From: Gammaproteobacteria bacterium
GTDB lineage: Bacteria > Pseudomonadota > Gammaproteobacteria > Ga0077536
Assembly (NCBI GenBank): GCA_016191285.1
Contig: JACPPA010000028.1
Coordinates: forward strand, 64,501-128,500
Direction of reading: 5' to 3'
DNA length: 64,000 bases
Shown here: piece after piece, positions 8,018-16,575 of the stretch
Layout: each line of letters starts with the position of its first letter
Numbering within the stretch: the first letter of the stretch is position 1
The notes under the pieces: model-generated
What the model was told of the DNA's origin: nothing
Databases searched by the model: none
What the model saw: the letters and a program-made list of their open reading frames with translations, nothing else
Translations under genes and position numbers: made by a program

Positions 8018-9364
8018 ATGCGCTTTTCCACCTCCGCCCGTCTCACCCTTGCCAATAGCGCGCTGCTGGCGGTCAGCTTCGCCGCGCTGCTGCTGTTGGT
8101 AACATGGCTGGCCGATCGCTTCATGGTGGAGCATGTGCAGGAGAGCGTAAAAGCCGAGCTGCGCATCCTGCAGGCCGAGTTGCAGGTGGACGGCATACCC
8201 AGCACGATTGCGCTCATCCGCCAGCGGATGCAGAGCACCACGCTCTATCACGACCGACTCTATCGTCTGGAAAACGCAGCGGGGACACTGCTCGCAGGCA
8301 ATGTCGAGAGCTGGCCGGCAACGAATACTGCACCCGGGCAATTTTTCAAAAGACCCAGCCGCAAATATCCGGGCGAAACCGAAGTGGTGCTCCAGTGGAC
8401 GCGGCTTGCAGACGGCGGTCGCCTGCTGGTGGGCTTCGACGAAATCGAGGTGGCGCAAGTGCGCGGCGATATCCGTCGGGCGGCGCTGCGGTGCCTCGGC
8501 GCGATGCTGCTGGTGTCGTTCGCGGCAGGTTTCCTCCTTACTCGGTCCGCGCTCAAACCTGTGGAAGCCATCCGCGCCGCTGCTCAACGCATCATGGAAG
8601 GCGATCTACGGCATCGCATCCCCACCAGTACAAACGGCGACGAGTTCGATCGTCTGGGTGAAACGCTCAATTCCATGCTGGATCGCATCAACGCCCTGAT
8701 CGTCTCGGTGCGCGGTGCCACCGATAACATCGCCCACGATCTACGCTCGCCGTTGACTCGCCTGCGCGCGCGGCAGGAAGTCGCACTGCGCGACCCCCCG
8801 CTTGCGGCGGATTTGCAGCCGTGGATTGAGCGAAACCTGGTTGATCTTGACCAGGTGCTGGCGACCTTTCACTCGCTGCTGCGGATCGCCAGTGTGGAAT
8901 CCGGCTTGCTGCGCCAGGAGTTTGCAGATTGCGATGTGGGGCAATTAATGCGAGATGCGGCCGATTACATCGAGCCGCTGATTGAGGAAAAAACTCAGCA
9001 ACTAATGGTGTCGGTAGGTCCAGGTCCACCTTTTTGCGGGCACCGGCATCTGCTCTTCCAACTGCTCATCAACCTGCTCGACAATGCCGTCAAATACAGC
9101 CCTGTGGGCACCTCGATAATCCTTTCAGCCCGCGCAACCGCGACCGGCTGGGAGCTGGAAATTTCCGATGCCGGGCCGGGGATCCCAGCAGAACAACGTG
9201 CCCGTGTGTTCGAACGCCTCTACCGCCTGGATGCGTCCCGCCATACTCCGGGACTGGGGCTTGGGCTGTCGGTGGTCAAAGCCATTGTCGGACTGCATCA
9301 AGGGACGGTCGGTGTGCAAGACAACGCACCGGGGACACGCATCGTGGTCACCATGCCGCTCTAA
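8018..9364 (+). CDS. heavy-metal sensor histidine kinase
   Basis: 448 residues. One transmembrane helix near residues 13-33, a periplasmic sensor loop of about 125 residues, a second helix near 160-178, a HAMP linker, a HisKA dimerisation domain with phospho-acceptor H240 (DNIAHDLRSPLTRL), and a HATPase domain with the N box (LLDNAVKYSP), G1 box (DAGPGIP) and G2 box (GLGLGLSVVKA). All catalytic motifs are intact. It pairs with the regulator immediately upstream. The ligand cannot be read from the sequence, but the adjacent CBA pump points to a transition metal. Confidence 0.9.
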   Translation: MRFSTSARLTLANSALLAVSFAALLLLVTWLADRFMVEHVQESVKAELRILQAELQVDGIPSTIALIRQRMQSTTLYHDRLYRLENAAGTLLAGNVESWPATNTAPGQFFKRPSRKYPGETEVVLQWTRLADGGRLLVGFDEIEVAQVRGDIRRAALRCLGAMLLVSFAAGFLLTRSALKPVEAIRAAAQRIMEGDLRHRIPTSTNGDEFDRLGETLNSMLDRINALIVSVRGATDNIAHDLRSPLTRLRARQEVALRDPPLAADLQPWIERNLVDLDQVLATFHSLLRIASVESGLLRQEFADCDVGQLMRDAADYIEPLIEEKTQQLMVSVGPGPPFCGHRHLLFQLLINLLDNAVKYSPVGTSIILSARATATGWELEISDAGPGIPAEQRARVFERLYRLDASRHTPGLGLGLSVVKAIVGLHQGTVGVQDNAPGTRIVVTMPL

Positions 9365-9366
9365 GG

Positions 9367-9426
9367 GAATTAAGAATTAAGGTGCCGGCGTGGTTAGAAT
9401 TAAGAATTAAGGTGCCGGCGTGGTTA
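9367..9426 (+). repeat. tandem duplication of a 30-bp unit
   Basis: Two exact head-to-tail copies (9367-9396 and 9397-9426), each starting GAATTAAGAATTAAGG and ending GCCGGCGTGGTTA, begin just after the kinase stop codon. There are only two units with no spacer, so this is a local duplication and not a CRISPR or iteron array. Confidence 0.85.
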
Positions 9427-9878
9427 GAATTTCGCCCTCCAACAAGTAGACGGCACCGGCCGCACGCTCTTGTCTATTCAAGATTCGGTAATGAACCGAA
9501 TATTTCGGCGATCTTTGGGGTGGTAAAGGCTCGTGAATCCGCTACGCTCGCGCAAATCGACGCCGCCATCGCCAACGGCTGGCGGCACAATCGCGCATGC
9601 GCTAACTAGAGTGCTGGTGGATAACGCCGAAGCGTCCGAACAATGTGCCGTCGCGCGCAAGGTTTTACCTCTGCGAAGCTGGTGTTCATACCGCAAGTAT
9701 CGAGCGCTTCGCCGGTGATACTGCTTGGGGGTTTGCGGTTACATGATTGCTATGTTTGCCACCAAAAGCATGATTCAAAAGTCCTGACGTTTGACAAAAA
9801 GCCGGCGCGGCCGAGCGGCGGTATGACGCTGCGCAAGGTTTCGTTAACGAAGAATAGACCTCTTTATTCCAACCCTTC
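9427..9878. other. 452-nt gap before murI with no supported gene
   Basis: No convincing coding sequence or RNA gene is seen. A plus-strand frame ending at 9609 has a protein-like tail (SAIFGVVKARESATLAQID) but no start of its own. It could be the worn end of a lost gene or transposase, and I recognise no family. The murI promoter should lie in the right half. A TTGACA-like box occurs near 9789, but no good -10 partner was found. Confidence 0.5.
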
Positions 9879-10733
9879 ATGAACGCTAACGGTTCCATCG
9901 GTGTGTTCGATTCCGGCGTCGGCGGATTGTCGGTGTGGCGCGAAATCGTCCGCCATCTCCCACACGAAAACACCATTTACTTCGCGGATCGCGGCCACGT
10001 TCCTTACGGTTCTAAACCGCAGACCGAAATCCAACGCTATTGCACTGCCATCGCCCGGTTTCTACTCGAGCAGGAATGCAAGGCGATTGTTGTTGCCTGC
10101 AACACCGCGTCGGCGGCCGCGCTTAAATATCTGCGCGAAACTTTTCCCGAACTCGTGATTATCGGTATGGAACCCGCCGTGAAACCGGCGGCCGCGCTGA
10201 CGCGGACCGGCGTCGTCGGCGTCATGGCCACGCCCGCGACTTTCGAAGGTCGTATGTTTCAAGCGACAGCTGGTCGCCACGCGTACGCGATCAAGCTCAT
10301 CAATCAAGTTTGTGATGGGCTGGCAGATCTGGTGGAAACCCTCGAAGTAGATTCGGCGCGGACTGAAACGGCACTGCGCGCGTATCTCGAACCAATCCTT
10401 GCTACCAACGCCGATGTCATTGTGCTGGCCTGCACGCATTATCCGTTTGTGCTCGACACCATTCAGCGCATCGTTGGTGACGAGATAAAGGTTCTTGACC
10501 CTGCACCTGCCGTGGCGCGGCACCTCGGCCGGGTGCTCGCTGAACGCAATCTAGCGACTAGTCGCGACATCGTCACAGGAACGCATGGCTTTTATACGAG
10601 CGGCGATGCCGCGTCGTTTGCTACCGCGCTACGGCGCCTAGTGGGTGTGAGCGCGACTACCCAATCCGTAAGTTGGATCTCAGCCGACCTGGTCGTGGAA
10701 TGCGCGAACTCGTCAACTTTCGCGATAGGCTAG
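9879..10733 (+). CDS. murI: glutamate racemase
   Basis: 284 residues. Cytoplasmic, cofactor-independent conversion of L- to D-glutamate for peptidoglycan. Diagnostic motifs are GVFDSGVGGLSV at the N-terminus (D11, S12), the first catalytic cysteine C74 in VVACNTASAAAL, the FADRGHVPYG segment, and the second catalytic cysteine C185 in VLACTHYPF. Length is typical. The ATG lacks a clear ribosome site. Its 3' end overlaps the convergent copD-like gene by 21 nt. Confidence 0.95.
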   Translation: MNANGSIGVFDSGVGGLSVWREIVRHLPHENTIYFADRGHVPYGSKPQTEIQRYCTAIARFLLEQECKAIVVACNTASAAALKYLRETFPELVIIGMEPAVKPAAALTRTGVVGVMATPATFEGRMFQATAGRHAYAIKLINQVCDGLADLVETLEVDSARTETALRAYLEPILATNADVIVLACTHYPFVLDTIQRIVGDEIKVLDPAPAVARHLGRVLAERNLATSRDIVTGTHGFYTSGDAASFATALRRLVGVSATTQSVSWISADLVVECANSSTFAIG

Positions 10734-12362
10734 CAAGATCAAACCAATCGCGATAAAACACAGCGGCCAAATCCACGCGGCGCGCTCGCGGATCGGTGAC
10801 CCGCAGCGTAATTCCAACCACCGCGAACAGCCACCGGCGATCGCAAATAGGCCGAGCGGGATGTGACTCAATTCGATCAACAGCGCTTCTTGGATGTTTT
10901 CCAAGTTATGGCTATGCGTCAGCAGCATGATGCCGCCGACGATATTCGAAATTGGAAATACATAGGCCGCGCGCGTTCCTGCTAACGATCCGTTTCTAAC
11001 TCGCCACTCAAAAAAACCGAAGACCGCGACCAACATCGCCATAAAACGATGTTGGATGACCGTGGGATCGCGCAGCGACGCAAAAAAGCTGATTTCGCCC
11101 AACGGCCACGTCTCGGGATCGGAACGAATAGTGAGGAACACCGCCAATGCCACGAACACCAGCGGCCAATGGCGCGTCCACGGTAGGTACGGCGTACGCG
11201 CTAATAACGCCAGTAGGCCGATGCTTAAAACAAAAATTCCCGACCAATTGTGATTATATTCAGACCACGCCAGGTCGCCGGCCGTGCTCGGCGCATTCCA
11301 GCCCGAACCCGGAATGAACGCGCGCACCGCGGCCGCGCGCTCGGCTTCCACCAATTGTTGTTGTCGGGCTTGTTCCACGGCGTACCACGTTTCTGAAATA
11401 TCGGGACTGACCAGGCGCGGCGCGCGTGGCGTTAATACGCGGTCGACGATGGTGTGCCATGCGACGCGATCGTGCGGCAGATCGATTGCCGGTGGCTGCG
11501 ACGTCAACGATCCCGCGACAAAGAACACGGTAAGCCCGAGCACCAATTCGACTTCGACAAAACGCCGTGTGCGCAGCGCCGCCTTGTCGTCATTGGCCAT
11601 GCGGCGCACGGCCCAGAAATTACCCGCACCGAAGCCGAGCAGGGCGCCGAACAGCACCACCTTGGTGGAGGTCATGATGCCGTAAGCCGTGCCATAGGTT
11701 GCCGCGAACACGCCGAGGTAATTGATATATTTGAAGGCGGCGGAAACGATAATGGCGACGACCCCGGCCACGCACACGTGCGAATAACGCCGTGCGATCG
11801 CGGCGCGGGCGGCGAGCGGCAAGGCGGCGCCGAGCGTCAATAAAAAGTACGGAAGACCGCCCAACCATATCGCGCCGCCGGCCTGATGTAGCGCGGATGC
11901 GCCAAGTAAGGCGGCTCGCGTGTCAATGCGCCCGACCGCATGCGTGGTCGCAACGATGCTGCCTAATAACAACAAGGCGCCCAATCCTTCGAACCAGGGG
12001 TTCACGCGCGTTAATCGCGCGGTGAGCGCGAGCACCAGCGCCACCACACATGTCGCGGTACCCGCCAAGGCAAAGGGCGCAGTGAGCGCCGCCAGCCAAC
12101 TCACGCCGATGGTTGCGATCAGCACGGTGAGATCGAGACTAGTCGCGAGCATAATGACCAACGCGAGCGCCAACGCGGCGATCCATTGAATGCGGCCCAA
12201 GCGTGGACCCACGGCGCCCGCGATGCCGCCGGTATCCACATGCAGTGGATTAAACACTGCGTGACGGAAGACCACACCGCCGATCGTGCAGGCCATCAAG
12301 GCTAGCGCGCAGCCACGGAGAATCACGGTCAGGAATCCAAACAGATCGACGAGTAAATCCAT
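10713..12362 (-). CDS. copD: CopD-family copper-resistance membrane protein with long C-terminal extension
   Basis: 549 residues with many membrane helices. The N-terminal two thirds resemble CopD (helices with conserved polar residues, for example GASALHQAGGAIWLGGLPYF, a histidine-containing helix typical of the family). The remaining part, after about residue 300, is a separate multi-helix block with a short soluble stretch (ISETWYAVEQARQQQLVEA). It follows copC by 7 nt, so the two probably cooperate in periplasmic copper handling or uptake. It is longer than classic CopD (about 300 residues), as in fused or extended CopD proteins. Confidence 0.82.
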   Translation of the reverse strand: MDLLVDLFGFLTVILRGCALALMACTIGGVVFRHAVFNPLHVDTGGIAGAVGPRLGRIQWIAALALALVIMLATSLDLTVLIATIGVSWLAALTAPFALAGTATCVVALVLALTARLTRVNPWFEGLGALLLLGSIVATTHAVGRIDTRAALLGASALHQAGGAIWLGGLPYFLLTLGAALPLAARAAIARRYSHVCVAGVVAIIVSAAFKYINYLGVFAATYGTAYGIMTSTKVVLFGALLGFGAGNFWAVRRMANDDKAALRTRRFVEVELVLGLTVFFVAGSLTSQPPAIDLPHDRVAWHTIVDRVLTPRAPRLVSPDISETWYAVEQARQQQLVEAERAAAVRAFIPGSGWNAPSTAGDLAWSEYNHNWSGIFVLSIGLLALLARTPYLPWTRHWPLVFVALAVFLTIRSDPETWPLGEISFFASLRDPTVIQHRFMAMLVAVFGFFEWRVRNGSLAGTRAAYVFPISNIVGGIMLLTHSHNLENIQEALLIELSHIPLGLFAIAGGCSRWLELRCGSPIRERAAWIWPLCFIAIGLILLAYRES

Positions 12363-12369
12363 GATGGCG

Positions 12370-12741
12370 TTACGGTGTGGCTTCCACGTGAAATTTTAAA
12401 TTGCCGCGCGTGATGTGACCGTCCGCGCTTAAAACATACCATTCGAGGCGGTATTTGCCCGGCGCGAGATTCGACGCCGTCGCCCGCATATGGTTGGGCG
12501 GCGAATCGGGATTGAGATGCAGAACTCGCGATTTGCCGGTGGCATCCACTATCGCGAGTCGTGACCGCGTCGTGTCGATGCGGCTATTGAACTTAAGATC
12601 AACCGGCACCGAGTTGCCAACAGTCGCGTTAGCTGCGGGCGTGGCCTCCACGACGATCGCATGAGCGTGTACCGCCCGACTTGCGAGACCGGTGCTCGCT
12701 AACAAACAGGCAACATACATCACAACGATTCGATGCTTCAT
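12370..12741 (-). CDS. copC: CopC-domain periplasmic copper-binding protein
   Basis: About 123 residues from the ATG at 12741 (MKHRIVVMYVACLLASTGLA). The signal peptide ends at AVHA, leaving a mature N-terminal histidine (HAIVVEATPAANATV), the copper-coordinating His1 of CopC proteins. The later segment SADGHITRGNLKFHV matches the conserved C-terminal DGH copper-site region. An upstream in-frame start would add 25 residues and spoil the signal peptide. The ATG overlaps the hpnN stop (ATGA), so translation is coupled to the hopanoid transporter gene. Confidence 0.88.
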   Translation of the reverse strand: MKHRIVVMYVACLLASTGLASRAVHAHAIVVEATPAANATVGNSVPVDLKFNSRIDTTRSRLAIVDATGKSRVLHLNPDSPPNHMRATASNLAPGKYRLEWYVLSADGHITRGNLKFHVEATP

Positions 12742-15380
12742 GATTTTCCTTGTGCAAGGTGCGATGCGCGCCGCTCGACCGCCGCCATTAGCGCTGGCAA
12801 CACCACGAGCGCGCAAAGAATCGCGTACGAGAGCGAGATACTGATCAACACCCCCATCCCCGCCATCCCAGGGTGCTTGGAGACACCGAGTACGCCAAAC
12901 GAGGCGATGGCGGTGAGGCCACTGAATAACACTGCGCGCGGCGTGCTGCTAGAGAGCAACGCGCCCACATTATCCGCGGCATGTTTGCGCACGACTAGAT
13001 AAGCGCCATAAGCGTTGTTGAGCCCAATCAACAGTGGCAGCGCGATGATATTGGCGAAATTAAACGGAATATCGAAGATCACGGAAGTCGTTGTGGTAAA
13101 CAACATGGCGAGCACCAGCGGTGCGGCGACCAACAACGCGTCGAGCACGCCGTGCAGCACCACGCTATGCAGAATGATGGTCAATACCAGCGCGCCAATC
13201 GAGGCCGAAATACAGGCTTTGATCACGGCCCGGCTGCCTTCGTACAATTCAACTGGCGCGTCGGTCGCGGCCGGCGTCACCGCCCGCACGGTGCGCACGA
13301 ATTCGCGCATCGCTTCATTGTTATTGAGGTCGGCTTTGGGAAATACCTGAATTCGCGCTTGACCGGTTGGCGCGAGAAATTGCGTGGTGATCTCCGCCGG
13401 TAGCGTCGCCAGTGTGATTTGTTCCGCTTCGAGTAGACGCCGGAGTTTGACGAGCGTCGGGACTAAGTCACCGAGCAGTTGGCCGCGGAATGTCGGCAAG
13501 GTGGCGCCGGGCCAACCGGGTAGCGCGATGATTCGATCGAGCGCTTGCGTCAGTCGACTGACACTCGCTGTCCACGCCGCGGTGCGTTCACCAGGGGGTG
13601 TTGTGCCGAGCACGGCGCGAAATTCGCTAACCGCGCGAGCCTCGTCGTCGGCGTTTGGCGGTGGTGCGGTGGTGGGTTCCAACACGCCCGTCAGTGCGAG
13701 TTTGAGACCGTCCAGGATCTCTAGTTTCTCGGCTTGCGCGCTAGGTACGAAACTCGTCAAAGTCACGGTCTTATCGACGGTTGGCAAGGCCGCGAGTTTG
13801 TTCGCTAGCGCATCGGCCGCGGTTAGCGAATCGGCCAGCGTTTCGATGGTATAGGGCGCGTTAGCGGGATCGCGCGCCAGGTCGCGAAAGGCGGCGACCC
13901 CAGGCGTGTGCGGATCTTTCAGGTTCAGCGGATTCAGATCGAACCGGGCGCGCGGCGCGACGACGAGACACCCGGCGACCACCACTCCGGTGATCATCAA
14001 CACCAATCGATGATGTCGATAAATCCAAGTGCCGCTTTGATCACTTGCGGTGTGCCAGCGCGCGCGCGCGCGCGGCGCCTTGAAGCGACTCAAGAGCGCC
14101 GGTAACAAGGTAATGTTCACCAGCCACGCGAGCACCATGCTCGAGCCCGAAATGAGCCCGAGTTGAGCCAGCCCACGATAACTGGTCGGTACGAAAGCGA
14201 GAAAACTGATGGCTGCCCCCACCGCGGCTAACGACAGCGCTCCGCCTGCTTCGCGTGCCGCCGTGGTCAGGGCAGTCGTGCGCTCCGTGCCGCGATCCGC
14301 TTCTTCCAAGTAGCGCATCGAGTACTGGATCCCGAAATCGACCCCCATGCCAATAAACAGCACCGCAAAACACACCGAAATGATATTCAACGCGCCAACG
14401 AAAAAAGTCGCGAACGCGGCAGTCCATACCAAGCCTACCGCAAGCGTGATGAGCACGGCCAAAACTAAAACGGGCGAGCGCAAACCAGCCACCAACACGA
14501 GGGCTACCAGGACAAAGGACAGCGCGGTGGTGAGTTTGGCATCCTTGGCGACCGTCACGAGTTCCTCACTATCCATGACGTCGGCGCCGGTGAGCCGAAT
14601 ACGCGTTTGAGGATGGCGCTGCGCCACTTCGCGCACGACCTCGCGCAAGGCATCGAGCGCGCGATCCACCGGTTGCACCTCGTTTGGATCGAGCGTGGCT
14701 TCCAACGCCACAAACGAGCGTTGCGGTGTGCCAGGATGCGCTTTGGTTTCGAACAATTCATCGCGCCAATGAATCGGCTCTGGGTGACTGGCGAGAAGCT
14801 GTTCAATGGCGGTGCTTACGCGATCAAACATGCGGGCTAAGAGTTTTTGTTGCTCGGCGTTCAGCGTGTCGTTTAGACCCCGCGTTAAAGTCGTGAATAA
14901 ACCGCGCAGACTCGGATCGTGGGCCAGCGTGCCTAAAAATGGCTCGGCGGCTTGCAGACGCTCATCCAGCGCCCATAACTCATCGGTCGAAAGATACAAC
15001 AGGCCATGCGTCGCAAAGAATTCTCCGCCGCCAGGTTGGGATACCGAGCGCGCGATATCGGGTCGCGCGCGGAGCGTTGTGGCCAGGAGATCCGCGACAT
15101 CCTCTGCCTCGCCGGCATGTTCGGCTTCGGTAAAGATCACGATCCCGCCGGTGAGATTTGGAAACGCGGCATGAAAGGCGCGCTGGGCCTGGCGGTGCGG
15201 AAGGTTGGGGTCGATCATTTTGGACGTGTCAGTATCGATACCAAGGTGCGCGACGGTGTAGCGCAAGGCACCGATGGTGATGATCGCGCACGCGATCACC
15301 GTGATCCAGGCATAACGCGTAGCGGTGGCGACGATGGCCGCGGTCAAGCGGCCGGGCAGGGTACGGAGCGAATGGTGCAT
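12738..15380 (-). CDS. hpnN: hopanoid-associated RND transporter HpnN
   Basis: 880 residues of the RND/MMPL superfamily. N-terminal helix (residues 23-46), a first large periplasmic domain with the characteristic LLYLSTDELWALDERLQAAE segment and PSLRGLFTTL, a membrane block around residues 260-450 (VCFAVLFIGMGVDFGIQYSM carries the helix-4 motif), a second periplasmic domain, and a last membrane block from about residue 760. HpnN proteins move hopanoids to the outer membrane. The genome also encodes HpnI and HpnJ 1-3 kb away. It is the first gene of the unit with copC and copD. No clear ribosome site is seen before the ATG. Confidence 0.88.
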   Translation of the reverse strand: MHHSLRTLPGRLTAAIVATATRYAWITVIACAIITIGALRYTVAHLGIDTDTSKMIDPNLPHRQAQRAFHAAFPNLTGGIVIFTEAEHAGEAEDVADLLATTLRARPDIARSVSQPGGGEFFATHGLLYLSTDELWALDERLQAAEPFLGTLAHDPSLRGLFTTLTRGLNDTLNAEQQKLLARMFDRVSTAIEQLLASHPEPIHWRDELFETKAHPGTPQRSFVALEATLDPNEVQPVDRALDALREVVREVAQRHPQTRIRLTGADVMDSEELVTVAKDAKLTTALSFVLVALVLVAGLRSPVLVLAVLITLAVGLVWTAAFATFFVGALNIISVCFAVLFIGMGVDFGIQYSMRYLEEADRGTERTTALTTAAREAGGALSLAAVGAAISFLAFVPTSYRGLAQLGLISGSSMVLAWLVNITLLPALLSRFKAPRARARWHTASDQSGTWIYRHHRLVLMITGVVVAGCLVVAPRARFDLNPLNLKDPHTPGVAAFRDLARDPANAPYTIETLADSLTAADALANKLAALPTVDKTVTLTSFVPSAQAEKLEILDGLKLALTGVLEPTTAPPPNADDEARAVSEFRAVLGTTPPGERTAAWTASVSRLTQALDRIIALPGWPGATLPTFRGQLLGDLVPTLVKLRRLLEAEQITLATLPAEITTQFLAPTGQARIQVFPKADLNNNEAMREFVRTVRAVTPAATDAPVELYEGSRAVIKACISASIGALVLTIILHSVVLHGVLDALLVAAPLVLAMLFTTTTSVIFDIPFNFANIIALPLLIGLNNAYGAYLVVRKHAADNVGALLSSSTPRAVLFSGLTAIASFGVLGVSKHPGMAGMGVLISISLSYAILCALVVLPALMAAVERRASHLAQGKS

Positions 15381-15531
15381 TAAGAGTGGGTTAGAGGTAA
15401 GAGCTGATGGCGATGGGATAACAATAGTTGGCCCCGCGGGCGCGGCACAGGATACGCAAATCCGCTGGCGATTTCAGCTTCCTCGCGCCGTGCTTTCATC
15501 ATGCGCGCGGTCTCGCTAGTCTAGTCGCCTT

Positions 15532-16407
15532 ATGGCGTCGTCCTTAAACGTTTCCGTTCGCGATGACCGCCTGTTCGGCGTGTGCATGTTGGCGACCGAT
15601 CGTTCAATTGCCCCGACCGCGCTCGCTCGCGCGGTCGAAGAGCGCGGCCTCGACATGTTGTTCCTGCCCGAAAACAGCCATATTCCGCTCAATCGCAACC
15701 AAGAGTGGCCGTATGCGGAAGCGCTGCTCGATCCCTTGTCGCGACTTTACGACCCCTTTGTCGCGTTGGCGGCTGCCGCCGCGGTCACCGAACGCTTATT
15801 GCTGGGTTTTGCGGTGTGCCTGATGACCCATCGCGATCCGATCAACACGGCGAAGGCGGTCGCGTCGCTCGATCATCTGTCGGGGGGTCGAGTCATACTT
15901 GGCGTTGCCGGTGGCGCGCTCGACGAAGCGATGCGTAATCACGGTGCGCCATTCAAACAGCGCTGGCAGATTGTGCGCGACCGCACGTTGGCGATGAAAG
16001 CGATCTGGCGTGATGACGTCGCCGAATATCACGGCGAGTTCGTTGATTTCGCGCCGATGTGGTCGTTTCCGAAACCGATCCAGGCCGGCGGCCCACCGAT
16101 TTGGATCGGGTCCAATTCCAAATGGGTGCCGGGCCGGGTGGCCGATTATGCGGATGGCTGGATGGTCTATAACGGTCGTTACGTTGGCGACGCCGTGCAC
16201 GATCTTGCCATGGCGTGCGAAAAGCGCGGCCGTAATGCGGCCGAAGTGACGTTGGCGCTGATGGATGCGCCGTGGGATGTCGGCGAAGCGAGCGGATTTC
16301 TCGAACAGGGATTTTCAAAGCTGATTTTCTTGGTGCCGCCCGATAGCCGCAACGTCGAAGCAGGGCTTGATCGGATCGCGGCGGTGGTTGAGCGTTTGCG
16401 GACGTAA
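15532..16407 (+). CDS. LLM-class (luciferase-like) flavin-dependent oxidoreductase
   Basis: 291 residues, a TIM-barrel bacterial luciferase-like fold. Seen: RGLDMLFLPENSHIPL near the N-terminus, LGFAVCLMTHRDPINTAKAV, the flavin-contact region GGRVILGVAGGALDEAMRNHG, and GGPPIWIGSNSKWVPGRVAD near the C-terminus. It is probably an FMN- or F420-dependent oxidoreductase of the TIGR03619 type; the substrate is unknown. It is divergent from hpnN and convergent with hpnJ, with a repeat element in between. Confidence 0.85.
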   Translation: MASSLNVSVRDDRLFGVCMLATDRSIAPTALARAVEERGLDMLFLPENSHIPLNRNQEWPYAEALLDPLSRLYDPFVALAAAAAVTERLLLGFAVCLMTHRDPINTAKAVASLDHLSGGRVILGVAGGALDEAMRNHGAPFKQRWQIVRDRTLAMKAIWRDDVAEYHGEFVDFAPMWSFPKPIQAGGPPIWIGSNSKWVPGRVADYADGWMVYNGRYVGDAVHDLAMACEKRGRNAAEVTLALMDAPWDVGEASGFLEQGFSKLIFLVPPDSRNVEAGLDRIAAVVERLRT

Positions 16408-16435
16408 TCGACGCTTGTTTATTGTGGGAGCCGCT

Positions 16436-16575
16436 TTAGGGAATCTCTGCAAAAGGCAGAGATTCCTGCGGCACAGGGATGTGCCGCCATTTTCAATGGT
16501 CGCAGACCGTTGAAAATGAAGGAAAACAAAAATCACACTTTTTGTTTTCCGTACTCTGAAAAGTCCAGGAGGGAC
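16436..16575 (+). repeat. modular hairpin repeat, copy 1 (long form A-B-C-D-E)
   Basis: Successive hairpins match the copy at 39284-39444 almost base for base: A (GGAATCTCTGC with its complement), B (GGCACAGGGATGTGCC), C (CATTTTCAATGGTC with GACCGTTGAAAATG), D (GGAAAACAAAAA with TTTTTGTTTTCC) and most of E (ACTCTGAAAAGTCCAGGAGG). The element lies between the 3' ends of the convergent LLM and hpnJ genes and provides the last codons and stop of hpnJ. Its right arm of E is missing. Confidence 0.85.

Noticed and set aside
7667-8587. 306-codon minus-strand frame opposite the regulator and kinase genes
   Set aside because: Antisense to two genes with intact catalytic motifs; a consequence of GC-rich codon use.
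9367-9426. Candidate CRISPR or iteron array
   Set aside because: Only two contiguous units with no spacers and no cas or rep gene nearby.
9034-9609. 191-codon plus-strand frame across the kinase 3' end
   Set aside because: Mostly the alternate frame of the histidine kinase; the tandem repeat contributes further. Only the tail is unexplained, and it lacks its own start.
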